Source: Halothermothrix sp.
Lineage (GTDB): Bacteria > Bacillota > Halanaerobiia > DY22613
NCBI GenBank assembly: GCA_016841825.1
Contig: JAENYK010000006.1
Location: 124,001-188,000 of the forward strand
Direction of reading: 5' to 3'
Length of the DNA: 64,000 nucleotides
Shown here: positions 36,410-45,364 of the stretch, piece by piece
Numbering within the stretch: the stretch's first letter is position 1
How the letters are laid out: each line of letters begins with the position of its first letter
Position numbers and translations under genes: made by a program
The notes under the pieces: model-generated
Told to the model about the DNA's origin: nothing
The model's database searches: none
The model's input: only the letters and a program-made list of their open reading frames with translations

Positions 36410-37642
36410 TTATTGAGTATTAATGGATTCAATCGGATTAATCTTAGAAGCTTGAAAAGCGGGATAAAAACCAAAGAGAATACTAAAAAAGATTGCTACT
36501 GTCATTCCACTTAATAAAATTGATGGTGAAATAATTATCGGTAAGTTGGTAGATTGTTTAACTAAATTCATGACAAAATATGTAATTACAAAGCCGATAC
36601 TCACACCTTTCAATCCTAAAACGCATGATTCAGTTAAGAAAAGTAAGAAAATATTTTTTCGACTGGCTCCAAGTGCTATGGAGATACCAATTTGTTTTGA
36701 ACGGCGCAATACTCTAGCCATCATCAAATTAATTAAATTTATAGCTGCTACCAGAAGAACCGTACAGGAAAAAATTCCAACCGTTTTTATGAAAAAATAG
36801 ATGGAGTTATACAATTCTCTGGTTTGAAAAGCTGAAGCATTTATTCCTACTCTACCAGCATATTTGGTTTCAATATAATTATTTAGGTTTGAATAGAAAT
36901 TATTAAGGTTGGCATTTTTTGATGCGACAACTTTAAAACTTTTAATAACATTAGTATCATAATAGCTAAAATAAGGAACAAAGACCGCACGATTTAATTT
37001 ATCGTCAGTACTATTATTTACCAGACCAATCACAGTATAAGTTCTTTTTTCCAAAAAAAAAGTGCGGCCAATTGGGTTTTTATTTCCATAGTAGGTTTTA
37101 GCACATTCTGTTCCTAAAACTATAACTTTATTTTTTTTGAGTAAATCTTCTTCTCGATAATAATCCCCTTTGATTAGAGTTAAATCTAAATTTTTATATG
37201 ATTCTTCATTGCCTGCATAGATGTCAATATCTTGAAAGGGAATTAGATTTGGTTTATTTATAAGGTCATAAGGTATTTGACTGGTTAAACCATTATCTAC
37301 TGCAATAAACGTAACCCAGTCAAGACTTTCAATATTTTCCTGTTTTAAAGCAAAATAATCTTCATATGTTAGTTCAATTTTAGCAGGTAAAGGTACGCTA
37401 ACTTTTTCAACAGGCTTGGATATATTATACATATAGTTATACCAGGTAGGAGTTACCAAAAACTCTCTGAAACGTATAGCAGTGCGGTATTCATAGTTCG
37501 ATTCATTAATTCCTCCAATTAAGCCAAAAACTGAGCAAAGTACAAGAATTGATAAGGCGATACCTAAAGCAACAAAAAAAGATTCGAAAGGTTTAGCCTT
37601 GATATTTCTATACGAACATTTGAATGTATCCCAAAATAGCAC
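36410..37642 (-). CDS. MacB/FtsX-type ABC transporter permease
   Basis: The 410-residue protein shows the same layout as its downstream neighbour: N-terminal helix (about 17-42), MacB-PCD periplasmic domain, three C-terminal helices, and the ending YPAFQASKINPIESI. The two resemble one another only in core motifs, so they probably form a heterodimer. SD AGGAGGGATTAGT precedes ATG 37642. No ATPase and no membrane-fusion protein is nearby, so the pair must borrow an ATPase or has lost it. Codon use is more A/T-rich than its neighbours, which could mean acquisition by transfer. Confidence 0.82.
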   Translation of the reverse strand: MLFWDTFKCSYRNIKAKPFESFFVALGIALSILVLCSVFGLIGGINESNYEYRTAIRFREFLVTPTWYNYMYNISKPVEKVSVPLPAKIELTYEDYFALKQENIESLDWVTFIAVDNGLTSQIPYDLINKPNLIPFQDIDIYAGNEESYKNLDLTLIKGDYYREEDLLKKNKVIVLGTECAKTYYGNKNPIGRTFFLEKRTYTVIGLVNNSTDDKLNRAVFVPYFSYYDTNVIKSFKVVASKNANLNNFYSNLNNYIETKYAGRVGINASAFQTRELYNSIYFFIKTVGIFSCTVLLVAAINLINLMMARVLRRSKQIGISIALGASRKNIFLLFLTESCVLGLKGVSIGFVITYFVMNLVKQSTNLPIIISPSILLSGMTVAIFFSILFGFYPAFQASKINPIESINTQ

Positions 37643-38096
37643 ACTAATCCCTCCTAATTGTTTCTGTTAATTTAGACGATTCTTCATATTATTAAAGAAA
37701 CCTCCTAAGTTAAGAGAATTTTATAATAAAATCAAAATCAAGAGATAAAAATATTTGCTAATTTATAGTGTGTATTTAAAAAAATACAGCAAAAGTTTTT
37801 TACGAAGAGACTTATTAAAATTATAATATATCTGTGTGTAGAAAGTATTTTATATCTTTTTTTATTTGAAACTGTGAGAAGGAATAAAAACTTAAAAAAT
37901 CAGTTTTAACTGATAATTCCTCAGATAGCTATCTTTCTATACGTATAATAGTATTTTCTATGTTTTTAGTCATAGATCAGTTTCACACCAAAGGCGGGTT
38001 TTTTAGAACCCGCCTTTGGTGTTTTTTATATAGAAGATGCTTCATTTTGTGACAGCTCTTTATAAATTTTCTAATGCTACAATGAAAAATATCTCA
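37643..38096. other. 454-bp A/T-rich gap with an unexplained + terminator
   Basis: Contains the upstream region of the permease pair and a strong hairpin at 37985-38022. I see no convincing gene. Candidate -10 sequences (TATAAT at 37828 and ATAATA near 37946) lack a clear -35. This stretch may hold a small RNA on the + strand ending at the hairpin. Confidence 0.4.
37985..38028 (+). terminator. strong intrinsic terminator with no obvious + gene
   Basis: ACACCAAAGGCGGGTT pairs with AACCCGCCTTTGGTGT (16 bp), followed by TTTTTATA on the + strand. The - strand side is not T-rich, so the T tract points to + transcription. LysM-gene transcription arriving on the - strand may also use it, weakly. 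Confidence 0.7.
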
Positions 38097-38873
38097 TTAT
38101 GGCAGACAGATCTCCTGGCCCGGAAAGATCAGATTTGGATTGACGATCTGGGGATTTGCTTCCAGCAGTTCATCGAGAGTAAGCTCAAATTTGTTAGCAA
38201 TGTAATTGAGAGACTCTCCTTTTTGCACCATGTATAACACTCCACCTACACAATTGGGAACAGGAATAGGTAGTGGGATACAGATCTGTTGCCCGACGAA
38301 AAGTTGGTTTTGATCTACAATCTGTGGATTAGCTCGCATAATATCTTGAACGGTTAAATCATATCGATTGGCCAGTCTATAAAGACTATCTCCTCGCTCA
38401 AGTGTGTATAATAATCCATTGATACACGCTGGTGGTTCAGGTATAGGTAATGGTATGCAAATTATCTGACCTGGCATCAGTAGGTTAGGATTAACCAACT
38501 GAGGATTAGCTCTGATAATATCTTGTGGTGCCAAATTATATCTGGACGCCAGAGAATAAATGGTATTCCCGGCCTGTATTGTGTACAGGAAACCTTGAGA
38601 ACATGCAGGTGGCTCAGGAATAGAAGGTTCGTGGTACTCAGTGGGTATACAGATTTTTGTTCCCGGATAAATTACTGCAGGATCCTGGATTTGTGGATTG
38701 GCAGCAATTAATGAATCCAAACTAATATTAAACCTCCGGGAGATTCTGTACATAGTGTCACCCGGAATAACTGTATAAACAAATCCATTTGCACAAGTTA
38801 AAGTCTCCCCAAACTGGCGATTATTACTTTGTCTATATGGACACCAGGGGGGGTGAGGAAAAATATTGTACAT
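38097..38873 (-). CDS. four-LysM-domain protein, probable spore-coat type
   Basis: The 258-residue protein consists of a short Pro/Trp-containing head (MYNIFPHPPWCPYRQ) and four LysM repeats of about 53 residues (starts near 27, 80, 133 and 186). Each opens with a Cys-x-G-x-x-Y strand and ends in ICIP or ICLP with a paired Cys, so each domain may be disulphide-bonded. LysM binds glycan strands of peptidoglycan or chitin. No signal peptide is seen, as in spore-coat proteins SafA and related, assembled from the mother-cell cytoplasm. No SD-bearing alternative start is evident. Single gene. Confidence 0.8.
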   Translation of the reverse strand: MYNIFPHPPWCPYRQSNNRQFGETLTCANGFVYTVIPGDTMYRISRRFNISLDSLIAANPQIQDPAVIYPGTKICIPTEYHEPSIPEPPACSQGFLYTIQAGNTIYSLASRYNLAPQDIIRANPQLVNPNLLMPGQIICIPLPIPEPPACINGLLYTLERGDSLYRLANRYDLTVQDIMRANPQIVDQNQLFVGQQICIPLPIPVPNCVGGVLYMVQKGESLNYIANKFELTLDELLEANPQIVNPNLIFPGQEICLP

Positions 38874-39137
38874 AAATACATATGCCCCCTTTCTATTAAT
38901 ACATCACTATATGATATGGTTAATAGAGTTGAATTGGGATTAAAATCTACCGGACAATAAAAGAAATCAGTAATGGCATGAATTCACTTTTTAAAACATA
39001 GATATTATTCAGGATAACTTAAGGAATTTGGATTGTAAGTTACCTCTTTATCAAGTTAGAATTTATTTTTAAATAAATGTATTTTTGCTTAATAAATCCT
39101 AAAAGCTACAGCAGACCTCAAATTTTGGAATTATACA

Positions 39138-39166
39138 TTGACAAAAAATTCGGAAAAATATATAAT
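39138..39166 (+). promoter_or_regulatory. consensus promoter of the DUF3798 transporter operon
   Basis: TTGACA (39138-39143), 17-bp spacer, TATAAT (39161-39166). Start near 39173, giving a leader of about 360 nt that contains repeat copy 5 and a 14-codon frame. Confidence 0.8.
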
Positions 39167-39204
39167 TAACTATAGGTTTTAATCACAAATTGGCAAATTA
39201 AGAC

Positions 39205-39333
39205 TTTAACGATATTTCAGAAGAGAAGCCCCCCGGTCTCTACAGGTGGGAGTACACATAACTAAATAGTGTTTTACTTCAGTGAAGGTACGAATCCTCT
39301 TGCTGAAGTCTTTAAACTTGATGCGACTTTAAT
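39205..39333 (+). repeat. structured intergenic repeat, copy 5
   Basis: Starts TTTAACGATATTTCAG about 32 nt after the predicted start of transcription. The hairpin ACTTCAG..CTGAAGT is perfect, while the 5' strand also pairs with the 3' strand through TTCAG..CTGAA and TTTAA..TTAAA. The inner hairpin reads CCCCC..GGGAG. The final AACAGC hairpin is cleanly missing between AAACTTG and ATGCGAC. Placed in the leader of the transporter operon. Confidence 0.78.
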
Positions 39334-39475
39334 AGATTTAAAAAGAATATTACCATTAAGTATGTTTATAGCATAGATCTAGAACTTACATATGGCTTAG
39401 AGAGTATTTTTCGTATTTTGACCTGAGATAAGTTTTCTTCTTTGCTTTATACACTTTTTCATGAAAGGAGTGATA

Positions 39476-39520
39476 GTGGGTAGCTTTCTGAGATGTAGGT
39501 GTATTTTTATTTCAAATTAA
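39476..39520 (+). CDS. possible 14-codon leader peptide
   Basis: GTG 39476 follows AAAGGAGTGA at good spacing; the frame encodes MGSFLRCRCIFISN and stops at 39518-39520, 15 bp before the binding-protein start. Two Cys codons flank an Arg (CRC). No attenuator hairpin is evident, so it could be a translational-coupling peptide or chance. Confidence 0.35.
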   Translation: MGSFLRCRCIFISN

Positions 39521-39535
39521 AAGGGGGATCTTTGA

Positions 39536-40729
39536 ATGAAAAAGGTTTTAATGGTAATGTTTTTTCTTGTTTTGATTTCTTCTTATGCTTTAGCTGATGC
39601 ATCTTTCCACATTGGTATTGTAACTGGTACAGTTACTCAAAGTGAGGATGATTTAAGAGGTGCTGAGCAATTGATCAAAGAGTATGGTAATGTTTCCGAG
39701 GGTGGTATGATCAATCATCTGACATACCCTGACCAGTTTATGACCGAGATGGAGACAACCATTGCTCAGATCGTAGGTTTGGCAGATGATCCATTAATGA
39801 AAGCTATTATTGTTAATCAAGCTATTCCTGGCACTGTTGAAGCTTTCAGAAGAGTTCGTGAGATGCGCCCAGACATTTTGCTATTTGCCGGTGGGCCACA
39901 TGAAGACCCAGTAATGTTAGCTGATGTAGCTGACCTGAGTATTAATCCTGACAATGTAGCCCGTGGTTATTTGATCATTCTGGCTGCTGAGAGATTAGGT
40001 GCAGATACTTTTATGCATATCTCTTTCCCAAGACATATGAGTTATGAGCTGCTGTCCAGAAGAAGAGATATTATGAAAGTTGCTGCTGAAGATTTGGGTA
40101 TGCAGTTTATTGATATGGGTTCACCAGACCCAACTAGTGATATCGGTGTCGCCGGTGCACAACAATTTATCTTGGAAAAAGTTCCTGCATGGTTAGATAC
40201 TTATGGCAAGAAGACTGCTTTCTTCTGTACTAATGATGCTCACACCGAGCCATTGTTGAAGAGAGTTGCCGAATTAGGTGGTTACTTTATTGAAGCTGAC
40301 CTGCCATCACCTACTATGGGTTATCCAGGAGCTTTAGGTGTGCAGTTTGACGAAGCAGATCAGGGTAACTGGCCAGCTATCTTAGACAAAGTTGAAGAAG
40401 CAGTTATTGACAAAGGTGGTTCCGGTCGTATGGGTACCTGGGCATACTCCTTTGGGTTTACGACAACTGCAGCTTTAGGTGAGCACGCTAAACGGGTTAT
40501 TGAAGGTAATGCCGAAGTCTTAGATATGGATGCTATTATGGATGCATATCAAAAGTACACTCCAGGTGCTGGCTGGAATGGTAGTTACTATGTTGATAAT
40601 GATGGAGTTGACAGAGATAACTTTGTTTTAATCTATCAGGATACTTATGTCTTCGGTCATGGTTATATGAATATGACTGATGAGGTTGTTCCAGATAAAT
40701 ATTTTGATAAGAACATTGGCAGAGATTAA
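39536..40729 (+). CDS. DUF3798-family periplasmic binding protein of an ABC importer
   Basis: The 397-residue protein has a signal peptide (about 1-20, ending YALADA) and a two-lobed sugar/nucleoside-type fold: FHIGIVTGTVTQSEDDLRGAEQLI, AIIVNQAIPGTVEAFRRVREMRPDILLFAGGPHEDP, KTAFFCTNDAHTEPLLKRVAELGG. It belongs to the DUF3798 group, substrate unknown. There is no lipobox Cys, so it is free in the periplasm. It is followed after 104 bp by the ATPase and two permeases. SD AAAAGGGGGATC precedes ATG 39536. Confidence 0.85.
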   Translation: MKKVLMVMFFLVLISSYALADASFHIGIVTGTVTQSEDDLRGAEQLIKEYGNVSEGGMINHLTYPDQFMTEMETTIAQIVGLADDPLMKAIIVNQAIPGTVEAFRRVREMRPDILLFAGGPHEDPVMLADVADLSINPDNVARGYLIILAAERLGADTFMHISFPRHMSYELLSRRRDIMKVAAEDLGMQFIDMGSPDPTSDIGVAGAQQFILEKVPAWLDTYGKKTAFFCTNDAHTEPLLKRVAELGGYFIEADLPSPTMGYPGALGVQFDEADQGNWPAILDKVEEAVIDKGGSGRMGTWAYSFGFTTTAALGEHAKRVIEGNAEVLDMDAIMDAYQKYTPGAGWNGSYYVDNDGVDRDNFVLIYQDTYVFGHGYMNMTDEVVPDKYFDKNIGRD

Positions 40730-40833
40730 TTTGTATGTAAACAAGTAGTAATCTGAAATACTGCTCTAAGAAGGGGGAGGCTGGCATATATTCCTCCCTC
40801 TTTTTAAATGCTTAAAAGATAGAGGGTGAGTCG

Positions 40834-42447
40834 ATGAAACCAGATAATTATATTTTGAAATTGGAGAATATCAGTAAAGATTTTTATGGGAATAAAGTAT
40901 TGCACAATGTTAATCTGACAATAAAACCTGGCGAGATTGTTGGTCTAGTTGGTGAGAACGGTGCAGGTAAATCCACTCTGATGAACATCCTCTTTGGACT
41001 CACAGTGATTCATGAGACTGGTGGATATGAAGGCAAGATTATATTTGATGGGGAGGAAGTAAATTTTGCTACACCTTTTGATGCTATTGAAGCCGGAATC
41101 GGAATGGTGCATCAGGAGTTTGTTTTGATTCCTGGCTTTACAGCAATGGAGAACATTCTGTTAAACAGAGAGCCAACCAGATATAATGTGGTGGCTGAAG
41201 TTTTTGGTGATAGATTAATGTTACTGGATCGCAAAGAGATGAGACGTCGAGCGGTTGAGGCTATTCAGGCTCTGGAAGTTGACTTAGATGAAGAGATGGT
41301 GGTTACTGAGATGCCAGTGGGTCATCGCCAATTCACAGAAATTGCCCGGGAAATAGATCGGAAAAGTACCAAATTATTAATTCTGGATGAGCCCACAGCA
41401 GTACTTACTGAATCTGAAGCTGATGTAGTTATGAAAGCTATTCGTAAATTGGCTGATAAAGGTATGGCTGTTATTTTCATCTCTCATAGACTGCAGGAGA
41501 TTATGGATACCTGTGATAAGATAGTAGTTCTTCGAGATGGAGTGATTCAAGAAGAGATGGCTCCTGGTGAGACCAATCCCCGGAAGATTGCTCAGGTTAT
41601 GGTTGGGCGAGAACTGGCGAGAAAAATCTCTGAAGATACAAAAATGCGAGAATTTAAAGATACTATATTAGAAGTTAATACTCTCTGGGTAGATATGCCT
41701 GGGGAGCAGGTTAATGGAATCTCTTTCAAAGTTAAGAGAGGAGAGATCTTTGGAGTAGGTGGTTTGACTGGACAGGGTAAGTTAGGTATAGCAAATGGAA
41801 TAATGGGATTATACCCAGCAGAAGGAACAGTAATCTTTAACGGACAGCGAATCCCACTTAATTCTCCAGACAAGGTTTTACGGGTAGGTATGGCTTTTGT
41901 TTCGGAAGATAGACGTGGTGTGGGGCTGCTTTTGGACCAATCTTTGAATTGGAATATTGCTTTTACAGCAATGCAGATAAAAGAAAACTTTATTAAATCA
42001 ATCCTGGGTGGGTTAATCAAATGGCGCGATGATAAAGCCATTAGTAAAGTCTCTCGCGAATATATTCAACAGTTACAGATTAAGTGTATTGATGAGAATC
42101 AGTTAGCCTGTGAACTTTCTGGTGGAAATCAACAAAAAATTTGTATGGCTAAAGCCTTTGCTTTAAAGCCTGACCTAATGTTTGTCTCTGAACCCACCAG
42201 AGGTATTGACGTTGGAGCAAAGAGTCTGGTTTTGGATACATTGCGCCGTTATAATGAAGAATATGGTACAACAATTGTGATTACATCTTCAGAATTAGAG
42301 GAATTGAGATCGATTTCTGATCGAATTGCGATTATTAATGAGGGACAAATTGCCGACATTTTACCTCCGACTGCCGAAGCGGTAGAATTTGGATTACTTA
42401 TGTTAGGCAACACATCTGAAACAAAGAAGGTGGTTCAAAATGGTTGA
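40834..42447 (+). CDS. two-domain sugar/nucleoside-type ABC ATPase
   Basis: Energises the importer. The 537-residue protein carries two nucleotide-binding domains. The first has Walker A LVGENGAGKSTLMN and LLILDEPTAVLTESEAD, with a degenerate signature (MPVGHRQFTEIA). The second has an atypical P-loop (GVGGLTGQGKLGIANG) and a normal ELSGGNQQK signature followed by FVSEPTRGIDVG. This split is typical of RbsA/YufO-type ATPases. SD ATAGAGGGTGAG precedes ATG 40834. Its end overlaps the first permease by 8 bp. Confidence 0.92.
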   Translation: MKPDNYILKLENISKDFYGNKVLHNVNLTIKPGEIVGLVGENGAGKSTLMNILFGLTVIHETGGYEGKIIFDGEEVNFATPFDAIEAGIGMVHQEFVLIPGFTAMENILLNREPTRYNVVAEVFGDRLMLLDRKEMRRRAVEAIQALEVDLDEEMVVTEMPVGHRQFTEIAREIDRKSTKLLILDEPTAVLTESEADVVMKAIRKLADKGMAVIFISHRLQEIMDTCDKIVVLRDGVIQEEMAPGETNPRKIAQVMVGRELARKISEDTKMREFKDTILEVNTLWVDMPGEQVNGISFKVKRGEIFGVGGLTGQGKLGIANGIMGLYPAEGTVIFNGQRIPLNSPDKVLRVGMAFVSEDRRGVGLLLDQSLNWNIAFTAMQIKENFIKSILGGLIKWRDDKAISKVSREYIQQLQIKCIDENQLACELSGGNQQKICMAKAFALKPDLMFVSEPTRGIDVGAKSLVLDTLRRYNEEYGTTIVITSSELEELRSISDRIAIINEGQIADILPPTAEAVEFGLLMLGNTSETKKVVQNG

Positions 42448-43489
42448 ACGAATCCAAAAAATAGTGAATAATGTTGGTTTGCCGCGGATTATAATTGGTT
42501 TATTTCTCTTATTCCTGCTGGCTTCTGCTCCGTTTGTTGGAGTGCGAATCGATACATCGTTAAATGATATTATTTTGAGGTTAGCGATGAATGGTATTCT
42601 GGTATTATCCCTGGTACCTATGGTCAAGTCTGGCTGCGGTTTGAATTTTGGCTTACAGTTAGGGGTAATTTCAGGATTATTAGGGGCAGTAATCAGTCTA
42701 GAATTGAACACTACAGGTTTTGGCGGCTTCTTTTTGGCTATAGGTCTGGCTATCATTTTTGCCACCGTTTTTGGTTTTCTGTACGGTATTTTACTCAATC
42801 GGGTCAAAGGTGAAGAGATGGTAGTTGCCACTTATGTGGGTTTTTCGTCTGTAGCTTTTATGTGTATCTGGTGGTTAATTTTGCCTTTCAAAAGTCAGGA
42901 CATGATCTGGGCTTATGGAGGAGCAGGCCTGCGAACAACCATCAGTGTAGAAAACTATTGGTATGATGCATTGAATAATTTCCTGTCGTTTAAGATTGGT
43001 AGTCATATCACCATTCCTACAGGTGGATTATTATTCTTTGCATTATTATGTTTCCTGGTCTGGGTCTTTTTTAGAACAAAGATCGGCTCTGCGATGATTG
43101 CTGTAGGTTCTAATCCTGAATTCGCCAGATCATGTGGAGTAAATGTGAATCGGATGCGTTTAGTATCTGTAATTCTCTCGACGATCATAGCAGCTATTGG
43201 AATTATCATGTATCAACAGAGCTTTGGTTTTATTCAGTTATACATGGCTCCTTTATATATGGCGTTTCCGGCAGTTGCAGCATTACTCCTGGGGGGTGCT
43301 TCAGTTAACAAAGTATCTTTAAAAAACGTTATTATCGGGGTTTTTCTCTTCCAGGGAATCTTGACTATGACTCCTTCAATTATCAATAATCTGATTAAAA
43401 GTGATATGTCAGAAGCTATTCGGATCATTATCTCTAATGGTCTCATAGTCTATGCATTGACCAGAAGTTCGGGGGTGAGACAATCATGA
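42440..43489 (+). CDS. ABC importer permease, BPL_transp_2 type
   Basis: The 349-residue polytopic protein has about eight to ten membrane helices. The family signature region, FFRTKIGSAMIAVGSNPEFARSCGVNV (about 212-238), is the coupling loop that meets the ATPase. FPAVAALLLGGASVNK is also typical. It overlaps the ATPase end by 8 bp and the next permease by 4 bp (ATGA), so translation is coupled. Substrate unknown; forms a heterodimer with the next gene's product. Confidence 0.9.
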   Translation: MVERIQKIVNNVGLPRIIIGLFLLFLLASAPFVGVRIDTSLNDIILRLAMNGILVLSLVPMVKSGCGLNFGLQLGVISGLLGAVISLELNTTGFGGFFLAIGLAIIFATVFGFLYGILLNRVKGEEMVVATYVGFSSVAFMCIWWLILPFKSQDMIWAYGGAGLRTTISVENYWYDALNNFLSFKIGSHITIPTGGLLFFALLCFLVWVFFRTKIGSAMIAVGSNPEFARSCGVNVNRMRLVSVILSTIIAAIGIIMYQQSFGFIQLYMAPLYMAFPAVAALLLGGASVNKVSLKNVIIGVFLFQGILTMTPSIINNLIKSDMSEAIRIIISNGLIVYALTRSSGVRQS

Positions 43490-44646
43490 AAACACAAGAC
43501 TTAACAAAGACCACTCACCCGGTTATCCGATTTTTAATCAATAATGCTGTACCAATTTTATTTATTGTCCTGGTAGCATTTGCTATTCCATTATCTGGTT
43601 TTTCGGGGGAATATCTGTTTAGAGAGATGGTTACCCGTGTATCGCGGAACTCTTTTCTGGTTCTCTCTCTGTTGATTCCGGTAATTGCAGGAATGGGAAT
43701 GAATTTCGGAATCGTGCTTGGGGCTATGGCTGGTGAGATAGGGTTGATTTTTATCACCGATTGGGAGATCGTTGGTATGCCCGGACTGTTACTGGCGATG
43801 ATAATCTCCACACCTATTGCTGCTCTTCTGGGTTATTTTGCGGGGAAGATCTTAAATAAAGCAAAAGGTCGTGAGATGGCGACAGGTTTGATGTTGGGGT
43901 TTTTCATGAATGGTGTTTACCAATTAGTTGTTCTTTATAGTATGGGAAAGATCATTCCTATTGGTAATAATAACATTCTATTACCCAGAGGTTTTGGAAT
44001 AAGAAATGCGATCAATCTTGAGGGTGTTCGACAGGTTCTGGATAATCTCCTCTCTTTTGATATATTTGGTATTGGCATTCCCATAGCTAACTTTATTGCT
44101 ATTGGTCTATTATGTCTGTTTATTGTCTGGTTTAGGAGAACTAAACTGGGTCAGGATATGCGTACAGTGGGCCAGAGTATGGAGGTGGCCAGAGCATCTG
44201 GTATTGATGTGGAGAAGACTCGCTTAATCTCGATAGTGATCTCGACAATCCTGGCATGTTATGGACAGATCATCTTCTTACAAAATATTGGGACGATGAA
44301 TACTTATAACAGCCACGAACAGGTTGGAACTTTTGCAATTGCAGCTCTGCTGATTGGTGGAGCTTCAGTGGCCAGGGCGACTATACCCAATGTATTTGTA
44401 GGGGTTATCTTATTTCATATGGTCTTTGTGGTATCTCCCCGTGCGGGTAAAGAGCTGATTGGTCAGGCTCAATTGGGTGAACACTTTAGAGTATTTGTCT
44501 CCTATGGAATTATTGCAATCTCTCTAGCTCTCTATGCCTGGAGAAAACAGATGGAGAAACAAAATCTGCGGCGTCAAGCGCAGGCAATCAATCGAGAGGC
44601 ATTGAAGATACAGCAAGGTAGCACGATAGGAGGGAAGGAATCTTGA
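43486..44646 (+). CDS. ABC importer permease, BPL_transp_2 type
   Basis: The 386-residue protein is the second permease: helices through residues 20-360, coupling loop FRRTKLGQDMRTVGQSMEVARASGIDV (about 210-236), FAIAALLIGGASVARATIP, and a basic cytoplasmic tail (AWRKQMEKQNLRRQAQAIN). It begins at the ATGA overlap with the first permease and overlaps the next gene by 4 bp. Tight coupling of all four genes suggests a fixed ratio of one complex. Confidence 0.9.
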   Translation: MKTQDLTKTTHPVIRFLINNAVPILFIVLVAFAIPLSGFSGEYLFREMVTRVSRNSFLVLSLLIPVIAGMGMNFGIVLGAMAGEIGLIFITDWEIVGMPGLLLAMIISTPIAALLGYFAGKILNKAKGREMATGLMLGFFMNGVYQLVVLYSMGKIIPIGNNNILLPRGFGIRNAINLEGVRQVLDNLLSFDIFGIGIPIANFIAIGLLCLFIVWFRRTKLGQDMRTVGQSMEVARASGIDVEKTRLISIVISTILACYGQIIFLQNIGTMNTYNSHEQVGTFAIAALLIGGASVARATIPNVFVGVILFHMVFVVSPRAGKELIGQAQLGEHFRVFVSYGIIAISLALYAWRKQMEKQNLRRQAQAINREALKIQQGSTIGGKES

Positions 44647-45026
44647 GAAGGAATATAATACGAATATCACTTGTTGTGCTGGTGATTATTATTGCGGTAT
44701 TTCTCTATAATATTGGAAAGTCACACAAGATCTATTTTGACAATAAAAACATCACTATTGGTGATACTACTTATACTGCTTCCAATACCTGTCGGGTCTG
44801 GGTTGATGATGAAGAGTCTCAAGATGTGCGAAATAGATCCCGTAAGGTGTTTAAGGTAGCTGGAGCAGCCCATACCATTGTCGTCCAAGAAGTCGTTAAT
44901 GGTGAACTCTCTGGTGAGAGGATTGAGAAAAAGATCAAATTTAAACTTGATGAAGGAGCGATTGTGAATCTCCCGGTTCTGCTAGATGGGGCAGAATCCT
45001 GGTATGAGATTAACACAGAGATATAA
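44643..45026 (+). CDS. DUF6672-like membrane-anchored accessory protein
   Basis: The TTG start at 44643 overlaps the permease stop (TTGA). The 127-residue product has an N-terminal membrane helix (about 6-23) and an extracytoplasmic beta-rich domain (IYFDNKNITIGDTTYTAS.., RVWVDDEESQDVRNRSRKVFKVAGAAHTIVV). It resembles the DUF6672 proteins that accompany DUF3798 transporters in Fusobacteria and relatives; this link is from memory of gene neighbourhoods. Its role is unknown; a periplasmic accessory of the importer is likely from the operon position. SD ATAGGAGGGAAGG lies in the permease tail. Confidence 0.7.
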   Translation: MRRNIIRISLVVLVIIIAVFLYNIGKSHKIYFDNKNITIGDTTYTASNTCRVWVDDEESQDVRNRSRKVFKVAGAAHTIVVQEVVNGELSGERIEKKIKFKLDEGAIVNLPVLLDGAESWYEINTEI

Positions 45027-45050
45027 GATTTGCTCGAATTCGTACGAATG

Positions 45051-45077
45051 AAGAGGGGATAACCCCTCTTTTTTTCG
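45051..45077 (+). terminator. terminator of the importer operon
   Basis: AAGAGGGG pairs with CCCCTCTT around ATAA, followed by six T residues. Confidence 0.85.
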
Positions 45078-45364
45078 TCCAGTCAAATTAGTATGCATTT
45101 TGCGATTGAGGATAACTTTTGAAAGTTGTGGTAGGTTATTTAGTCCGAAAGACTGATGCAAAAAAGTTTTTTTACTGTGGATTTAGTTTCTTTAAGGAAT
45201 GTGGTTTTTAACTGAAATACAAACATTCATTTTATAAAGAAAGATTACTGTTACCAAAAAGGATTGTTTTTTCTCGTAATTTATTATAAAATTAATTTTG
45301 ATGATTACTTTTGAATCTGGTAAAACTAATACCGAGACCCAACAGGTAAGGAGGAAACTATATT

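Noticed and set aside
45125-45185. c-di-GMP-I riboswitch-like fragment (AGTCCGAAAGACT, GATGCAAAAAAG) before miaB
   Set aside because: Only a short GAAA loop and GCAAA match; the second helix and the tetraloop receptor are not found, and miaB is not a usual target.
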